Positions 1-11,350 of a stretch of 64,000 nt of DNA are shown piece by piece. The translations under genes were made by a program, and so were the position numbers. The DNA is taken from NCBI RefSeq assembly GCF_040712315.1, contig NC_134018.1, positions 12,854,835-12,918,834 on the forward strand, written 5' to 3'. Source of the stretch: Castanea sativa. Lineage: Eukaryota > Streptophyta > Magnoliopsida > Fagales > Fagaceae. Below the pieces are notes generated by a model that was not told the DNA's origin, ran no database searches, and worked only from the letters and a program-made list of their open reading frames with translations. Positions within the stretch are counted from its first letter, which is position 1; each line of letters starts with the position of its first letter.

Positions 1-1868
1 AGGCCCTCTTTAGAACAAACCATAGGAGACCTAGCTAAGAGTGTCCGTGATTTGCTGGATAGGGTAGAGCGAATTGAAACATCTCAAAGAGAGACCACTA
101 ACCATGAAGGAGATAACATGCATGGGCAAAATAATAATGGTCACTTTAATAGGGCTCCACACTTTGAACATGATCACTATAATCACTATGGTTCTAGGGA
201 TTATGATGATAGGATGTCTAAGGAAAGGATAGAAGCACCCACCTTTGATGGCTGCCTAGATCCCTGGGTTTTCACTGATTGGTTACGTCAAATGGAGAAA
301 TTCTTTGACTATTACCATTGGGCTGAGAATAGGAAAGTGAGATATGCTAGAATGAAGTTAATTGGGAGAGCTGATCTTTTCTGGGAGGACCTTGAGGAAA
401 CCCTTAGGCGACGACGTGAGCCCCCCATTATTGATTGGATGGAGATGAAGGACGCCCTCTCGAGGAATTATCTTCCTCCAACTTATAGGAGCTCCCTCCT
501 TGAGGAATGGGATCGCCTAAGACAAGGCACTGCTCACTGACCGAATACATAGAGAAATTCAAGGAATTCCAGAGGCGAATTCGAATAGTTGAGGAAGAAG
601 TTGTCACACTCAATAGGTTCAAGAAAGGTTTAAATGCTAACCTACTAGGCGAGATTATCACCCGAGGAGTCACCACCTTAAGAGAAGCCTATGACCTTGC
701 TAGGAGTTGTGAGTTAGCATCCAAATCTATCTTTTGGCGACGTTCCGAGCTTCGAAGCATTCCTCCCAACCCTCACCCTTTTGGTAGCAAACCTAAACTT
801 GCCTTACCCCCTAAGGTCAACCCCAATAGCACCCCGATACAAAAAGAGGACAAGGGAAAAGGTGTGATCAATGAGCCCTCAAGATTAGGCTCTCGCCTCC
901 AATGCTTCAGATGCAATGGGATTGGGCATGTTGCAGCTAGATGTCCCTCTAGAACCCTTGTCATTCAAGAGGATGATGAAAAGGTAGAAGATGTTGAAGA
1001 GCTAGTGTATGACCCAAATGCTGAAGAAGGCCAAGATGTTGAGGCCGAATGGGAAGATGATCCCAGTTACCTTGCGTGCATTAGAGCCATCTCTCCTCAG
1101 GTTGATGATTCCAAGGCTGTTTTTGGTGTCCCTAGAGTGAATGTGGTGAGGTGTGCCTTGACAGAACAAAGGGAAACTGATGATTGGCGAAGAAGTGCCA
1201 TCTTCCAGACCTACACTAAGTGTGGAGATAAAACGTGCAAGGTTATTATAGATAGTGGGAGTTGCATTAATGCGGTGTCCTCTAACGTTGTTTCCCGCCT
1301 AGGCTTGAAATTGATCCCACACCCTAACCCATATAAAGTTTCTTGGGTGGATACTTCCTCCATAGCCATAAAAGAAAGATGTGTTGTCCCACTTCAATTC
1401 CTCACCTACAAGGCGGAAATATGGTGTGACGTAATTCCCATGGATGTAGGGCACATTATCCTAGGTAGACCTTGGCTTTATGATTTGGATGTCACCCTTC
1501 ATGGGCGATCCAATTCTTGCTCATTTATGTTTGGAGGCAAGAAGATTGTGCTTAATCCTTTGAAACCCAAGCCAATCGACATGAGCAAGAAGCCAGAAGT
1601 ACCGAAGGCGAAAGGTCTGAACATCATAAGCCCAAAGGCATTTGAGAGGGTAGCAGTTCAGGAATCCATTGTGTTTGTCTTGGTTGCTAGGGAACTTCAT
1701 GGAGAGGCTTGTGAGGAGCAACCTGGAGAAGTAAGGTCCGTGCTCCAAGAATTTAAGGATGTATTCTCGAGGAACTCCCCCGATCAATTACCGCCCATGC
1801 GTGATATCCAACACGCCATAGATTTTGTGCCGGAGCGACCCTACCTAACTTGCCCCATTATAGGATGA
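1..1868 (+). pseudogene. Retrotransposon gag and aspartic protease region, frameshifted
   Basis: The part before about 535 carries a retrotransposon gag domain (WVFTDWLRQMEKFFDYY, then FWEDLEE). The frame then changes and continues through the rest of gag. A CCHC zinc knuckle (CFRCNGIGHVAARC, around 903-944) marks the nucleocapsid. An acidic linker follows, then a retropepsin-like domain with the catalytic DSG triad (IIDSGSCINAVSS, around 1243-1281) and the downstream hydrophobic GRPWL motif. The frame stops at 1868 just before the reverse transcriptase, where one more shift separates it from the next segment. The start lies outside the window. It is a fossil of a polyprotein. Confidence 0.85.
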
Positions 1869-1886
1869 GCCTGAGAACATGCCGAG

Positions 1887-3530
1887 TTGCAAAGACAAGT
1901 AGAAGAACTACTTAGGAAGGGTTTTGTTCGTGAGAGCATGAGCCCTTGTGCAGTCCCTGCACTCTTAACTCCAAAGAAAGATGGGACTTGGAGGATGTGT
2001 GTTGATAGTCGTGCCATCAACAAGATCACTGTGAAGTATCGTTTTCCTATCCCTCGATTGGATGACATGTTGGATATGATGGCTGGAGCAACGATCTTCT
2101 CCAAGATAGACTTGAAAAGTGGCTATCATCAAATTAGGGTTCGTCCTGGTGATGAGTGGAAAACTGCCTTCAAGACAAAAGATGGTTTATATGAGTGGAT
2201 GGTTATGCCTTTTGGATTGTCCAATGCTCCTAGTACCTTTATGAGAGTGATGACTCAAGTGCTCAAGCCTTTTATGGGAAAATTCCTGGTTGTGTACTTT
2301 GATGATATCCTCATTTATAGTAAGTCTAGGGAGCAACACTTAGACCACCTAACTCAAGTTTGCACAACCCTTAGGAAGGAGAGTTTATATGGTAACCTCA
2401 AGAAGTGCTCTTTCTTTACAGATAAAGTTGTCTTCCTAGGTTTCATAGTGTCATCTGAAGGAGTTTCTGCCGACCCCCAAAAAGTTCAAGCAATTATGGA
2501 TTGGCCCGAGCCCAAAACTATACATGAGGTTCGAAGCTTTCATGGGCTCGCTTCCTTTTATCGCCGATTCATCAAAGGATTTAGTACCATCATGTCTCCC
2601 ATCACTGACTGCTTGAAACATGGGGAGTTTACTTGGACAAAAACGCTACTAAGGCCTTCAGGAGGTGAAACGAGAAGATGGCGAGGCACCTTTGTCATGT
2701 GTCTCCCTGATTTCACCAAACCTTTTGAAGTGGAATGTGATGCCTCAGGTATTGGCATAGGGGGAGTCCTTAGTCAAGAGTGTCACCCAATTGCCTATTT
2801 CAGTGAAAAGTTGAATGATGCTAAGCAGAAGTACTCCACGTATGACAAAGAATTTTATGCCATTGTACGAGCTCTTTGGCATTGGCGTCATTACTTGTTG
2901 TCTCGAGAGTTTATTATCTACTCTGATCATGAAGCTTTGCGTTATCTCAATTCCCAAAAGAAGCTAAATTTTAGGCACGGTAGTTGGGTTGAATTTCTGC
3001 AACGCTACTACTTTGTGGTGAAACATAGAGCGGGAGTTGAGAATAAGGCTGCCGATGCACTGAGTCGAAGAGTATCTTTGCTATCAGTCATGAGTGTTAA
3101 GGTCACTGGGTTTGAACGACTTAAGGATGACTATCAATCATGCCAAGATTTTGGGGAGCTCTACACTAGCCTAAGTAATGCTTCACATCCCGTCTTGGAT
3201 GATTATACCCTTCAAGATGGTTACTTGTTCAAAGCCAACAAGTTGTGCATCCCTCGGTCGTCAGTGAGAGATTTTCTAGTTTGGGAGATACATGCAGGAG
3301 GCCTTGCAGGTCATTTTGGCCGAGATAAGACAATTGAGGAAGTGGAACGTCAATTCTATTGGCCTGGTCTTAAGAGGGGCGTTGCTAAGATAGTTGGTCA
3401 GTGTCGTACATGTCAACTAGCCAAACATCGCAAGCAAAACACTGGTCTGTACACGCCTTTACCGTGCCGAGATCGCCCGTGGCGAAGACGTGAGTATGGA
3501 CTTTGTGCTAGGTTTGCCCCGCACCTTTAG
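1887..3530 (+). pseudogene. Retrotransposon reverse transcriptase, RNase H and integrase zinc-binding region
   Basis: The RT shows the palm motifs, including the catalytic YFDDILIYS (around 2297-2323) and the upstream LKSGYHQIR. RNase H follows with [13 protein letters not shown] (around 2739) and the DALSRR end motif near 3052. The integrase N-terminal HHCC zinc-binding domain is visible ([10 protein letters not shown], then CRTCQLAKH). A stretch near 2640-2690, between RT and RNase H, does not match the family pattern and looks like two compensating frameshifts. The frame is lost at about 3480, before the integrase core. This is the best-preserved part of the element and the right piece for classification. 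Confidence 0.88.
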
Positions 3531-4063
3531 GAAGCATGATTCTATCCTAGTAGTTGTTGATCGCTTCTCTAAGATGGCTCATTTCCTACCATGTTCTAAG
3601 ACTTCTGACGCTTCTAAAATTGCAAAGCTTTACTTTGATGAGATTGTCAAGCTTTATGGTCTCCCCAAAACCATAGTGTCAGATAGGGATGTTCGATTCA
3701 TGAGTTATTTTTGGAAGACCTTGTGGCATTTAGTAGGCACCAAATTGAAATTTTCCACGGCATTTCATCCTCAAACCGATGGTCGAGGTGGTTAATCGTA
3801 GCCTAGGAAACCTCCTTCGGTGTCTAGTGGGTGAAGCCAATCGGAATTGGGATTCAATTCTTCCTATAGCCCAACTTGCATATAATAGCTCTGTCAATAG
3901 GTCTATAGGCGTTAGTCCTTTTGAGGTTGTGCATGGATATACACCTAGGAAGCCCTTAGATCTTTTGCCCATGTCCCCACATGTTAGGATTTCTGAATCT
4001 GCTGAGGCATTCGCACGACATGTTCATGATTTGCATGCGAGATTCACAAAAAAATTCAGGTAA
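3490..4063 (+). pseudogene. Retrotransposon integrase catalytic core, frameshifted
   Basis: This segment carries the DDE integrase core. The first Asp is in SMDFVLGLP near 3490, the second in VSDRDVRF near 3679. The Glu is in VEVVNR near 3782, reached only after a further frameshift close to 3780. The two overlapping frames are 3490-3795 and 3779-4063. A stop at 4061-4063 then separates the core from the C-terminal domain. The three catalytic residues survive, but not in a single frame. Confidence 0.82.
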
Positions 4064-4134
4064 GTAATTCTCAATATAAAATTCATGCTGATACTCATCG
4101 GCGTCATGCAGAGTTTCAGGTAGGAGATTATGTC

Positions 4135-4773
4135 ATGATTCGGATCCGACCTGAACGGTTTCCCTCTGGGACCGTTAAAAAATTGCAGGCTCGTAGTGCC
4201 GGTCCGTTCAAGGTATTGAAACGAATGGGCCCAAATGCATATGTCATTGACCTCCCTCATGATTATGGTATTAGCTCCTCCTTTAATATTGAGGATCTAG
4301 TTGCTTATAAAAGCCCTACAGCTATTCCTGATACTCCTTTTGATGAGCCTTTACCTAATCCTATTGATGCCCCTATGCCTACCCCTTTACCCTTAAATTT
4401 GCCCTATGCACATAAAGAATCTATTGATGCTATTTTAGATGAGCAAATTGTTTCTACCAGGGATGGAGGAGTTCATCGTTTCCTAGTTCGGTGGCGCGGG
4501 CGACCAGATTCCGATTGCACATGGATTACTAGAGATGAGCTACGACGGCGGATGCGACTTGCGAGTACTATCAGAGCTCTTCAGCTTTCCACTCGACGGG
4601 GTCGAGTTCCTCTCACTCGGGGGGAGTTGGTGCGGACACGAGATATAGGCCCCCAATTATACACACATATGGGAGGAAGAACAAAAAGAAGACGGCCCAA
4701 CCTGTGGCCTTATGGATGGAGCCTATTAGTTATTGGGCTTGAGATTAAGCAAGCCCGAACATTTAATAATTAG
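4135..4773 (+). pseudogene. Integrase C-terminal domain and chromodomain-like tail of the retrotransposon
   Basis: The first part resembles the integrase C-terminal domain (GPFKVLKRMGPNAYVIDLP). It is followed by a proline-rich spacer and then a chromodomain-like module around 4420-4545 (ILDEQIVSTRDGG then FLVRWRGRPDSDCTWI). In chromoviruses this module guides integration to particular chromatin. The frame runs past the module and overlaps the putative LTR start. Either the stop lies inside the LTR or the LTR boundary given here is slightly off. Confidence 0.75.
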
Positions 4774-4971
4774 GGTTTTGTGTTGTTAGGGTTTTATGTT
4801 GTAGTTATTTAAACACTTTTTTGATTATTGTAACACGGCTTTTGGAGAATTATAAAAAAATGTTTGCTTTCTCTTTACACTGGTGCCGACTCCAGTCCCT
4901 TAGGTGCTGACTCCTAGGGTTTGTCCTACCATTTTTCTGCCCTATTATTATTTTGTGGTTGTCCTACGTCA
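4703..4971 (+). repeat. Probable 3' LTR of the gypsy element (boundaries tentative)
   Basis: The segment begins TGTGGCC and ends CTACGTCA, the TG...CA ends expected of an LTR. It follows a purine-rich stretch (about 4671-4695), and ABCB-related sequence begins immediately after it. The matching 5' LTR is outside the window, so the length of about 269 bp cannot be confirmed. Confidence 0.4.
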
Positions 4972-5009
4972 GTTTAACATTGGAGTACTGTGAATGCTTG
5001 ATCTCACAC

Positions 5010-8000
5010 TCACTGGACTTGTGGGATGCTCATTTTGTGATGGCTTCTTCCCTCTATTGAAGAACTAGGAGTGGTAGAGGCTTCATTTTGCATTGCCACT
5101 TGCTGCAATTGCACCATCTTCGAATATTCCCCACCTTCTCCATCATTCATTGACATCAACTCATTGTGTGAGCCTGACTCAACTACTCTGCCAGCTTGAA
5201 GAACCACGATTAGGTTTGCTGTCCTAATTGTGGACAAGCGATGAGCAATGATGATTGTTGTCCTCCCTTTTGATGCCTGATCAATTGCCTCTTGTACTAT
5301 CCTTTCAGATTGTGCATCCAACGCACTAGTGGCTTCATCGAGCAGCAGGATCTTGGGATCTTTTAGCAGTGCTCTGGCTATGGCAATTCGTTGCTTTTGA
5401 CCTCCAGACATTTGGAATCCAAATTGGCCAACCTGTGGAAACCGTAGTAGTTGATGTTATACAGTATTCACATAAATAAGCTTGCCACAGAATTATCTCA
5501 AAAAATTTCAAAGTTCATAATTCACATCTAAATCAAACACTTCAAAGTCAAATCAAGACAGCAATTCCTATGGAAGAAAGTACAAACTGCAGTTGGGTAA
5601 ATGTCATAAGAAAATTGTTTTGGGGATTGAGCAGCTTACTCAATTTATCACACATGCTTTTGGATATAGTTACAATACAATCTTTGCTGCAATTGCATAG
5701 AAAATTTTAGAAGGCTTTTAAAAATACTTAAGATCTCCTTGTTAGTCTTTATTTGTTGGAGTACCTTAAAAACTTAACACAAACATAGCAGACAAGAAAC
5801 AATTTCTGAGTCTAAAAAGTAGGCTTACTTGAGTTTCATATCCATCTGGTAACTTCGTGATGAAGTCATGTGCATTCGCTGCTTTGGCCGCATTTATGAC
5901 ACTGTCGATTGTAGCTCCTTCCTTTCCAAATAGTATATTCTCTTTTATAGTTGTTGCAAATAGAACAGGTTCCTGATTTACCAGACCCAATTGGGATCTC
6001 AACCATTTCAGCTGAAGTCTTCTTATCTTATGTCCATCCAAGAGTATTTTTCCTTCAATGGGATCGTAAAATCTTTCAAGTAGTGCAATGACTGTGGACT
6101 TACCAGAACCACTGCCCCCAACTAGACCTACTGTCTGACCAGCTCGAACCTTAAGATTGAAGTCTTCTAAGATTGGCGTATCAGGACTTGATGGATAACA
6201 AAAATATACATCTTTGAATTCAATTTCTCCTCTCACAAACGATAAAGCTTTTCCCTTTTTATCTTCAGAGTCTATAGTAGGAACTCGATCAATCATTTCG
6301 AAAATCCAAGAGGCAGCAGTTGTTGCCTCAGTGATGCCTGTTAGATATGGGAGTGCACTCAAAACACTCCTGAAATCACAAAACAAAATTTATTAATTCT
6401 AAATTGAAATAAAGCAACTGAAGCCTAAGCAACAAGTGAGAAATATAAAATTAGTTGTGAGGAAAAGACTCACAATCCTCCCATGAGTACATTAAACCCA
6501 GCTATGAATACATGACCACCCTTTTCATGTTTTTGAGTAACCAAATAAGTACCAACCCAAGCCTGAAAACCCCAACCTATGTATATCATTCCCATGCTCC
6601 CCAACAGTATTCCCTTTAGAAGTCCTTGTTTGATTCCAAATTCCAAGGTTGTCTGAAGTGCACGGCTGAATCTATCTAGTGTCTCCTCTCCCACATACGA
6701 ATATACAGTTCTTATCGAAGAAATTGCTTGCTCTGCAATCCCTCCTGCAACCCCATAGGACTGAATCATCTTCATTATTAGGCCTATCATGATCTTCCCA
6801 AAGACAAGCCCCAGAACAATGAACGTGATTGAGAGTGGTATAGCTGCCAATGTGAGTCTCCATGACAATATGAAGGCAGATATGTGGCAGAAGACAAAAG
6901 TTGACATGTAAGCAAGGCAATCAGGTATCTGCATTTAAAAAAGAATCCAATTCAACAAGCAGCATAATGATAAAAATTCTAACTTTTTTGTACTCAGCCT
7001 ATGCTTTCAAGAAGTGCAGCTTCTTGTCATTGATGATACTAGATCATCTAATCACCACCAGATTTACATGGTAGATATTTAGAGCCAAACTTTTCAACCA
7101 TTGTCTCCTCACTCTTTCTTGATATAACAAACTTATTTCAGGCCAAAACCAGCTTACTCAGAAAATGATATAACATAAATGAAACATGACTAAGTACTAA
7201 TATAGATGTTGTATTCATTTCAAGAAGCCTAGTTATAACCAGTTGTAAAGGGTTATCCACTTTATATGAATGGATAAATTATTTAGGATACATAATTCTG
7301 AAAATGATTTAGAATGGGACTTCTTGTGCTGTGCAATTTTAAAATATGATTTTGAGAATTTTCATGTGTGTCTTCCTAGATAGTGAGCCCAATGAGGGTG
7401 TCACTGAAATCATACCTTCTCACATAAAGCGACTTGGATTAAATTGGCATCAGAGGAAATGAGTGTCACAACTTGGTTGGTTGTTGAAGTACCAGCAGTT
7501 TGAGTGTCAAAGAATCCAACATCTTTTCTAAGGACAGATTTCAGGTATTCCATTCTCATCCGAGAGGTCTGTCTCTCAGCAGTTCTTGTCCAACATTGTC
7601 CTTCTGCAAAAGCAAATATTAACCACAACAAAACAAGCAACATAGTTAAAGGACTAATATTTATGTGACAATCTTCATTTCTTTCAAGCAAAAGATGATT
7701 CCTGGAAGGAATCAAGTTATCAAAAATTGCAACTTACCCATGAAGGCAGAAAATCCAACCCCAATTGCAGCATAAAGCAACTTGAGCGCATGCTGAAATA
7801 ATTGAAACGATTGTAGCAAGTTCACAAATTGCCTGAAGTGTTAAAAATAAATGATACAATAAAAAGGGTTCTCATGGTCATTGGAAAATCACATTAAGGA
7901 TGCAATGTTTTTCTAACTTAGGTAGCAACATGTACGACGAAGAGGGAAGTGAATTCTCTCCATTCACTTTGAAATTGAGAGATTACCATGAACACCATTT

Positions 8001-11000
8001 GCTTTTAAAATAAAGAAGGTCCACTTCATTCTGAAATTTAATTTTTCTTAAATATAAAGGTATACAAAATGCCATTTTTAAAATTTCGGGTCCATGATAC
8101 AACTGAAACTGAAACTGAAACAAAACTGAAAAATATTGTCAACAAAATAATTTTTTAATGGATAAAAATACTGTTCACGCCTAAAATCATTGTTCATGGC
8201 CAATGAACAGTGCACAGTGCGCATCCTAGAGGAAAAAAAAAAGAAAAAGGAAGGAGCTGAAAGGCAGACGCCGGGCGTTTCAGCCCAATCCAAACTCACT
8301 CTTCATTTCTGCAAATTAGGAATGACAGCTTAGTTTAAATGATACCTCACCATTTATACCTTTAATACAAATAAACTAAAAAATAAAACTAAGCTAAACT
8401 AAACTCAAAGGTGTTACGTCTACAACATTTTTACAACAAATCATAGATGGTTAGTTGTTATTGGTTCAAATTTGAACCTAAGACTAAGATTTTTTTTTTT
8501 TTTGTCCAAACAATAACAACTAATAACAACTTACTACTTAAGATTTGTTGTAAAAATGTTGTGTTATAGACATATTATTTCTCAAACTAAATATTCACTA
8601 GGAAATGATCACTTTCCATATTAAAATCAAATAGAGATGTTCCTAATACTTGTTGTCTGAGGAAGAATAAAAGAAAAGTTATGATGGGATTATTTCTACA
8701 AAAAATGTTTTTGGAAAATCACTTGTTTTTTTAGAACATTTTTTAGTTTTTCTGTGTCTGGTTGCAACCCTCAAATAAGCAGGAAAATACTTTCCATAGT
8801 TTGGCTTGCATAAAAAAATCAATTATATTTCTTGTAATTCCAAAAAAATATATGAATAAAAAAAAATTTTCACGATAACAAACCTCAAATAAAAAAAAAA
8901 ATGTTTTCTGTTTTTAGGACATTTGAGTCACAAATGAGGAAAAACTCAAATTCGGAATCTATGCAAGAAATTATGTAAGAAAGCGATTGGTCTGTGCAGA
9001 AATGTCATTTGAGAAAAAGTCAACAGTGATCAATAATTGGTCAATTAGGTCAATTACCAGCCAATGGAGGGAAGAAGGAAGGAAAAAGAGACATAAGTTA
9101 CTATTGGGAGAATTTTTGCAGTATGAAGTTTATTTTTGATAGTTTTCCAACCCATTACGTAACGTATGGGAAAACATCTCTCCTCTATTGGATTTACCTT
9201 CTATTAACCACAAAACACGTTTTCCATTAACCATCACCACCACCACCATAACAACAACAAAAACCATTTTAAATTAATTTGTGTTTTAAACTCTATCAAT
9301 ATCAGAAAATGTAAAATAAAACTTTCAAAAATAAAAAATCATATAAGAGCACATAATAGTATACCATTTTTTTTTTTTTTTTTAAATTTGGAAACCCATC
9401 ATATAAAACGAACGAAACAAGTGCTGAAGTTAGGGGGCAGTGCCCCCTTACCTTTTTAAATTTTCCATTAAGAGTAACCTAAGTAGGTAATAAAACACCC
9501 TTGTTTCTAACCCACGTGTAGAGATGCCTACATAGTTCTATAAGAGATGTCACCCTCTCTCGTTTAACCATTTTTTACTTCTACCAAAAAATAATTATAA
9601 TTTGACTAAAATTTTAGTTATTGGACAAAGCTCTCACATATATCTTGAGTTGGGCTGTCAGCTCGATTCATCGAATTTGTCTAGAACTGACATCTTGAAC
9701 TCTAAATATTTTGTCAAATCATCTTGCCTTTTAAACCCCCTTGTTCCATCTTCTCAATTCTCTCCAAAAAAAAAAAATTCTTCTCAATTTCTGAAAGTTG
9801 TGCTTCGTGTGTCTCCTTTCCCTGGTCTCAGTGATCATCAAACATAGCCCAAGAACAGGAAGCTTGGCATTGAACTTCTTTGCTCATGAATTATTGGATG
9901 GTCTTGAGGCCTCTCTGCTCAGAAAGTGGGTCACTCATTCCTTCCTTGTTGGGCCACGATGTTAGAGATATAGTAGAAGAATGGGTCGGAGTACTAAAAA
10001 CGAAAGTCAATGGTTTGTGATGTTTTGGGCTTTTGGTGATATATATCAAAGATTGTGTTTGGGTCAATTAGATCTCAGATTTCTTATTCAACCATCAGCA
10101 ACTATACCCATTAAGCTAATTGAAACCCACAATTAACTTACAGTTTAGTCCTCTTTATATGTTGTATGGGTTCATCGTAACAAAACGATTGCATATGGTA
10201 AAAAGATGTAGCCCTTTTAAGAAATATTTTTTGTAGATGTAAACTGTCATATCAAACCATGTTTATGTTTGCTTTCACTATTCATTTCCGTCTTACTTTC
10301 TCAATACCATAAACAATTCCAATGTTTGGAGTTTCTTTAAATAAGGATTTCTTTTTAAAAAATGATAAATAAATATACTACTACTAGAACAACTACAACA
10401 ACCTAAAAAGCACAAATACAAGAGTAATCGTTATGGATGAGCAATCCCATAAACAATTCAAATATTTTGGGTGTGCATAAATAAACTCTTGCTTTAAATA
10501 AATACTAATACTAGAACACAACAACAACCACCACATAGAAAGCACAAATACAAGTGGCAACATTAATAGATAAGCAATCTCATAAACAAGACTAGTGTTA
10601 GTGGCACAACTCGCCCCATGTGGCAAGTTGTGATTGGTGGGAGGGGTGTCCCCACATGGACCCACCAATCACAACTCGCCACATGGGCAAGTTGTGGCAC
10701 AAGTTGTGCTACAAGTCATAGCACCAACATAGCTCCAAAAATAATTCTAATATTGTGGGTGTATTTAAATAAATTATAAATAAATACTACCGCCTAGTAG
10801 AAGAACTAAATGTTTAGAGCAACAAGAACCTAGAAAACACAATTATGAGTGGGAGATAAAGTATCTCTTGCACCTGTCCTATGCAACATTTCTCTCATAG
10901 ATATAAAGGTCTAGCATATCTTTGAGAGAGATGTTACATAAGACTGGCTCATATGAAAATTTTTCTTAATGGATAAGAGAATCTCTTTCACAAAAATCTC

Positions 11001-11350
11001 ACTTTTTAACTTTTTATCATTTTGTCTTTTTCAAAAAAAAAAAAATCATTCAAACTTTTAATTATTAGCTACAACCCTTCAAACCTATTGCACCGGAATG
11101 TGATTCACGTTACTACATTATAGACAAAATAAGGCAATTATATGAGAGAATTGATCAACGTTATGCCTACCTTATTTACAACATCGTTTGTCAAAGCTTT
11201 GCCACTTCCATAGTCATTGATGACATCGTCTAGAATGAGCATCATCAGAGGGTTCTGCAACCCATCTCCAATGCTACCCAACGTCCCAAACAACATGAAC
11301 AACATGTCCGCCCGATCTGCATATCTGAAAATGCTATCTTTGGCCCCCAT
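5010..11350 (-). CDS. ABCB15-type (MDR/P-glycoprotein-like) transporter, N-terminal half only
   Basis: Six exons join in consistent phase: 11350-11171, 7792-7738, 7603-7416, 6928-6474, 6369-5829 and 5432-5010, all with GT-AG introns. They give 613 residues. The product starts [16 protein letters not shown] and holds TMD1 (exons 2-5) and NBD1: Walker [11 protein letters not shown]-loop LGLVNQEP, signature MSGGQKQ, Walker [13 protein letters not shown] and H-loop [10 protein letters not shown]. Plant full-size ABCB proteins are about 1,200-1,300 residues with TMD2-NBD2 after a linker. Here the frame stops in that linker and retrotransposon sequence begins about 40 bp later, so the second half is missing from the window. 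Full-size relatives are plasma-membrane ATP-driven exporters of lipophilic or hormone-like substrates; the substrate here is unknown. It may be a pseudogene, or the second half may lie left of the retrotransposon. The start is the first ATG matching the family N-terminus. Confidence 0.85.
8404..8583. mobile_element. TIR MITE (family 1), copy in ABCB intron 1
   Basis: The arms are inverted copies sharing ACAACATTTTTACAACAAAT on the left and its complement on the right. They flank a centre with a poly-T run. An 8 bp direct repeat AAACTAAA borders the element (8396-8403 and 8584-8591). A second member with the same arms lies at 59178-59341. There is no coding capacity, so it is a non-autonomous DNA transposon of the hAT or Mutator type. 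Confidence 0.7.
10307..10860. repeat. Three diverged tandem copies of a ~140 bp unit, third copy interrupted
   Basis: Each unit begins CATAAACAA and contains a later block of the type AGAACAACTACAACAACCTA then AAAGCACAAATACAAG. Copies run about 10307-10446, 10447-10580, and 10581-10590 plus 10739-10860. The third is split by a hairpin element. The array lies inside ABCB intron 1. Confidence 0.65.
10591..10738. mobile_element. Hairpin MITE-like insertion with ~41 bp inverted arms
   Basis: The left arm (10601-10641, starting GTGGCACAACTCG) and right arm (10661-10700, ending GTTGTGGCAC) are near-perfect inverted copies around a 19 bp loop. The element interrupts the third copy of the surrounding tandem unit, so it is an insertion. 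RNA from either strand would fold into a long hairpin. Confidence 0.7.

Larger units (their letters stand above)
1..4971 (+). mobile_element. Degenerate Ty3/gypsy chromovirus-type LTR retrotransposon, 5' end outside window
   Basis: The order gag, protease, reverse transcriptase, RNase H, integrase, chromodomain-like tail is that of Ty3/gypsy chromoviruses. The internal region is read in at least five different reading frames, broken by frameshifts near 530, 1860, 3480, 3780 and 4060, so it cannot make a full polyprotein. The 5' LTR and start of gag lie before base 1. The right end meets ABCB coding sequence at about 4972, so the element sits in or next to that gene in the opposite orientation. 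Clade assignment would need a phylogeny of the RT domain. Confidence 0.93.
7793..11170 (-). other. Large first intron of the ABCB gene, filled with small repeats
   Basis: This 3.4 kb intron separates exon 1 from exon 2. It contains a TIR MITE (8404-8583), a short palindrome around GGGGGCAGTGCCCCC (about 9436), three copies of a roughly 140 bp unit (10307-10860), and a hairpin insertion inside the third copy. I see no coding exon in it; ORFs here are short and have no family match. Confidence 0.7.

Noticed and set aside
428..2957. Several minus-strand ORFs of 60-90 codons opposite the retrotransposon
   Set aside because: They are antisense shadows of gag and pol with no family features.
6672..6920. 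82-codon minus-strand ORF
   Set aside because: It is an out-of-frame shadow of ABCB exon 4, whose frame matches the transporter family.
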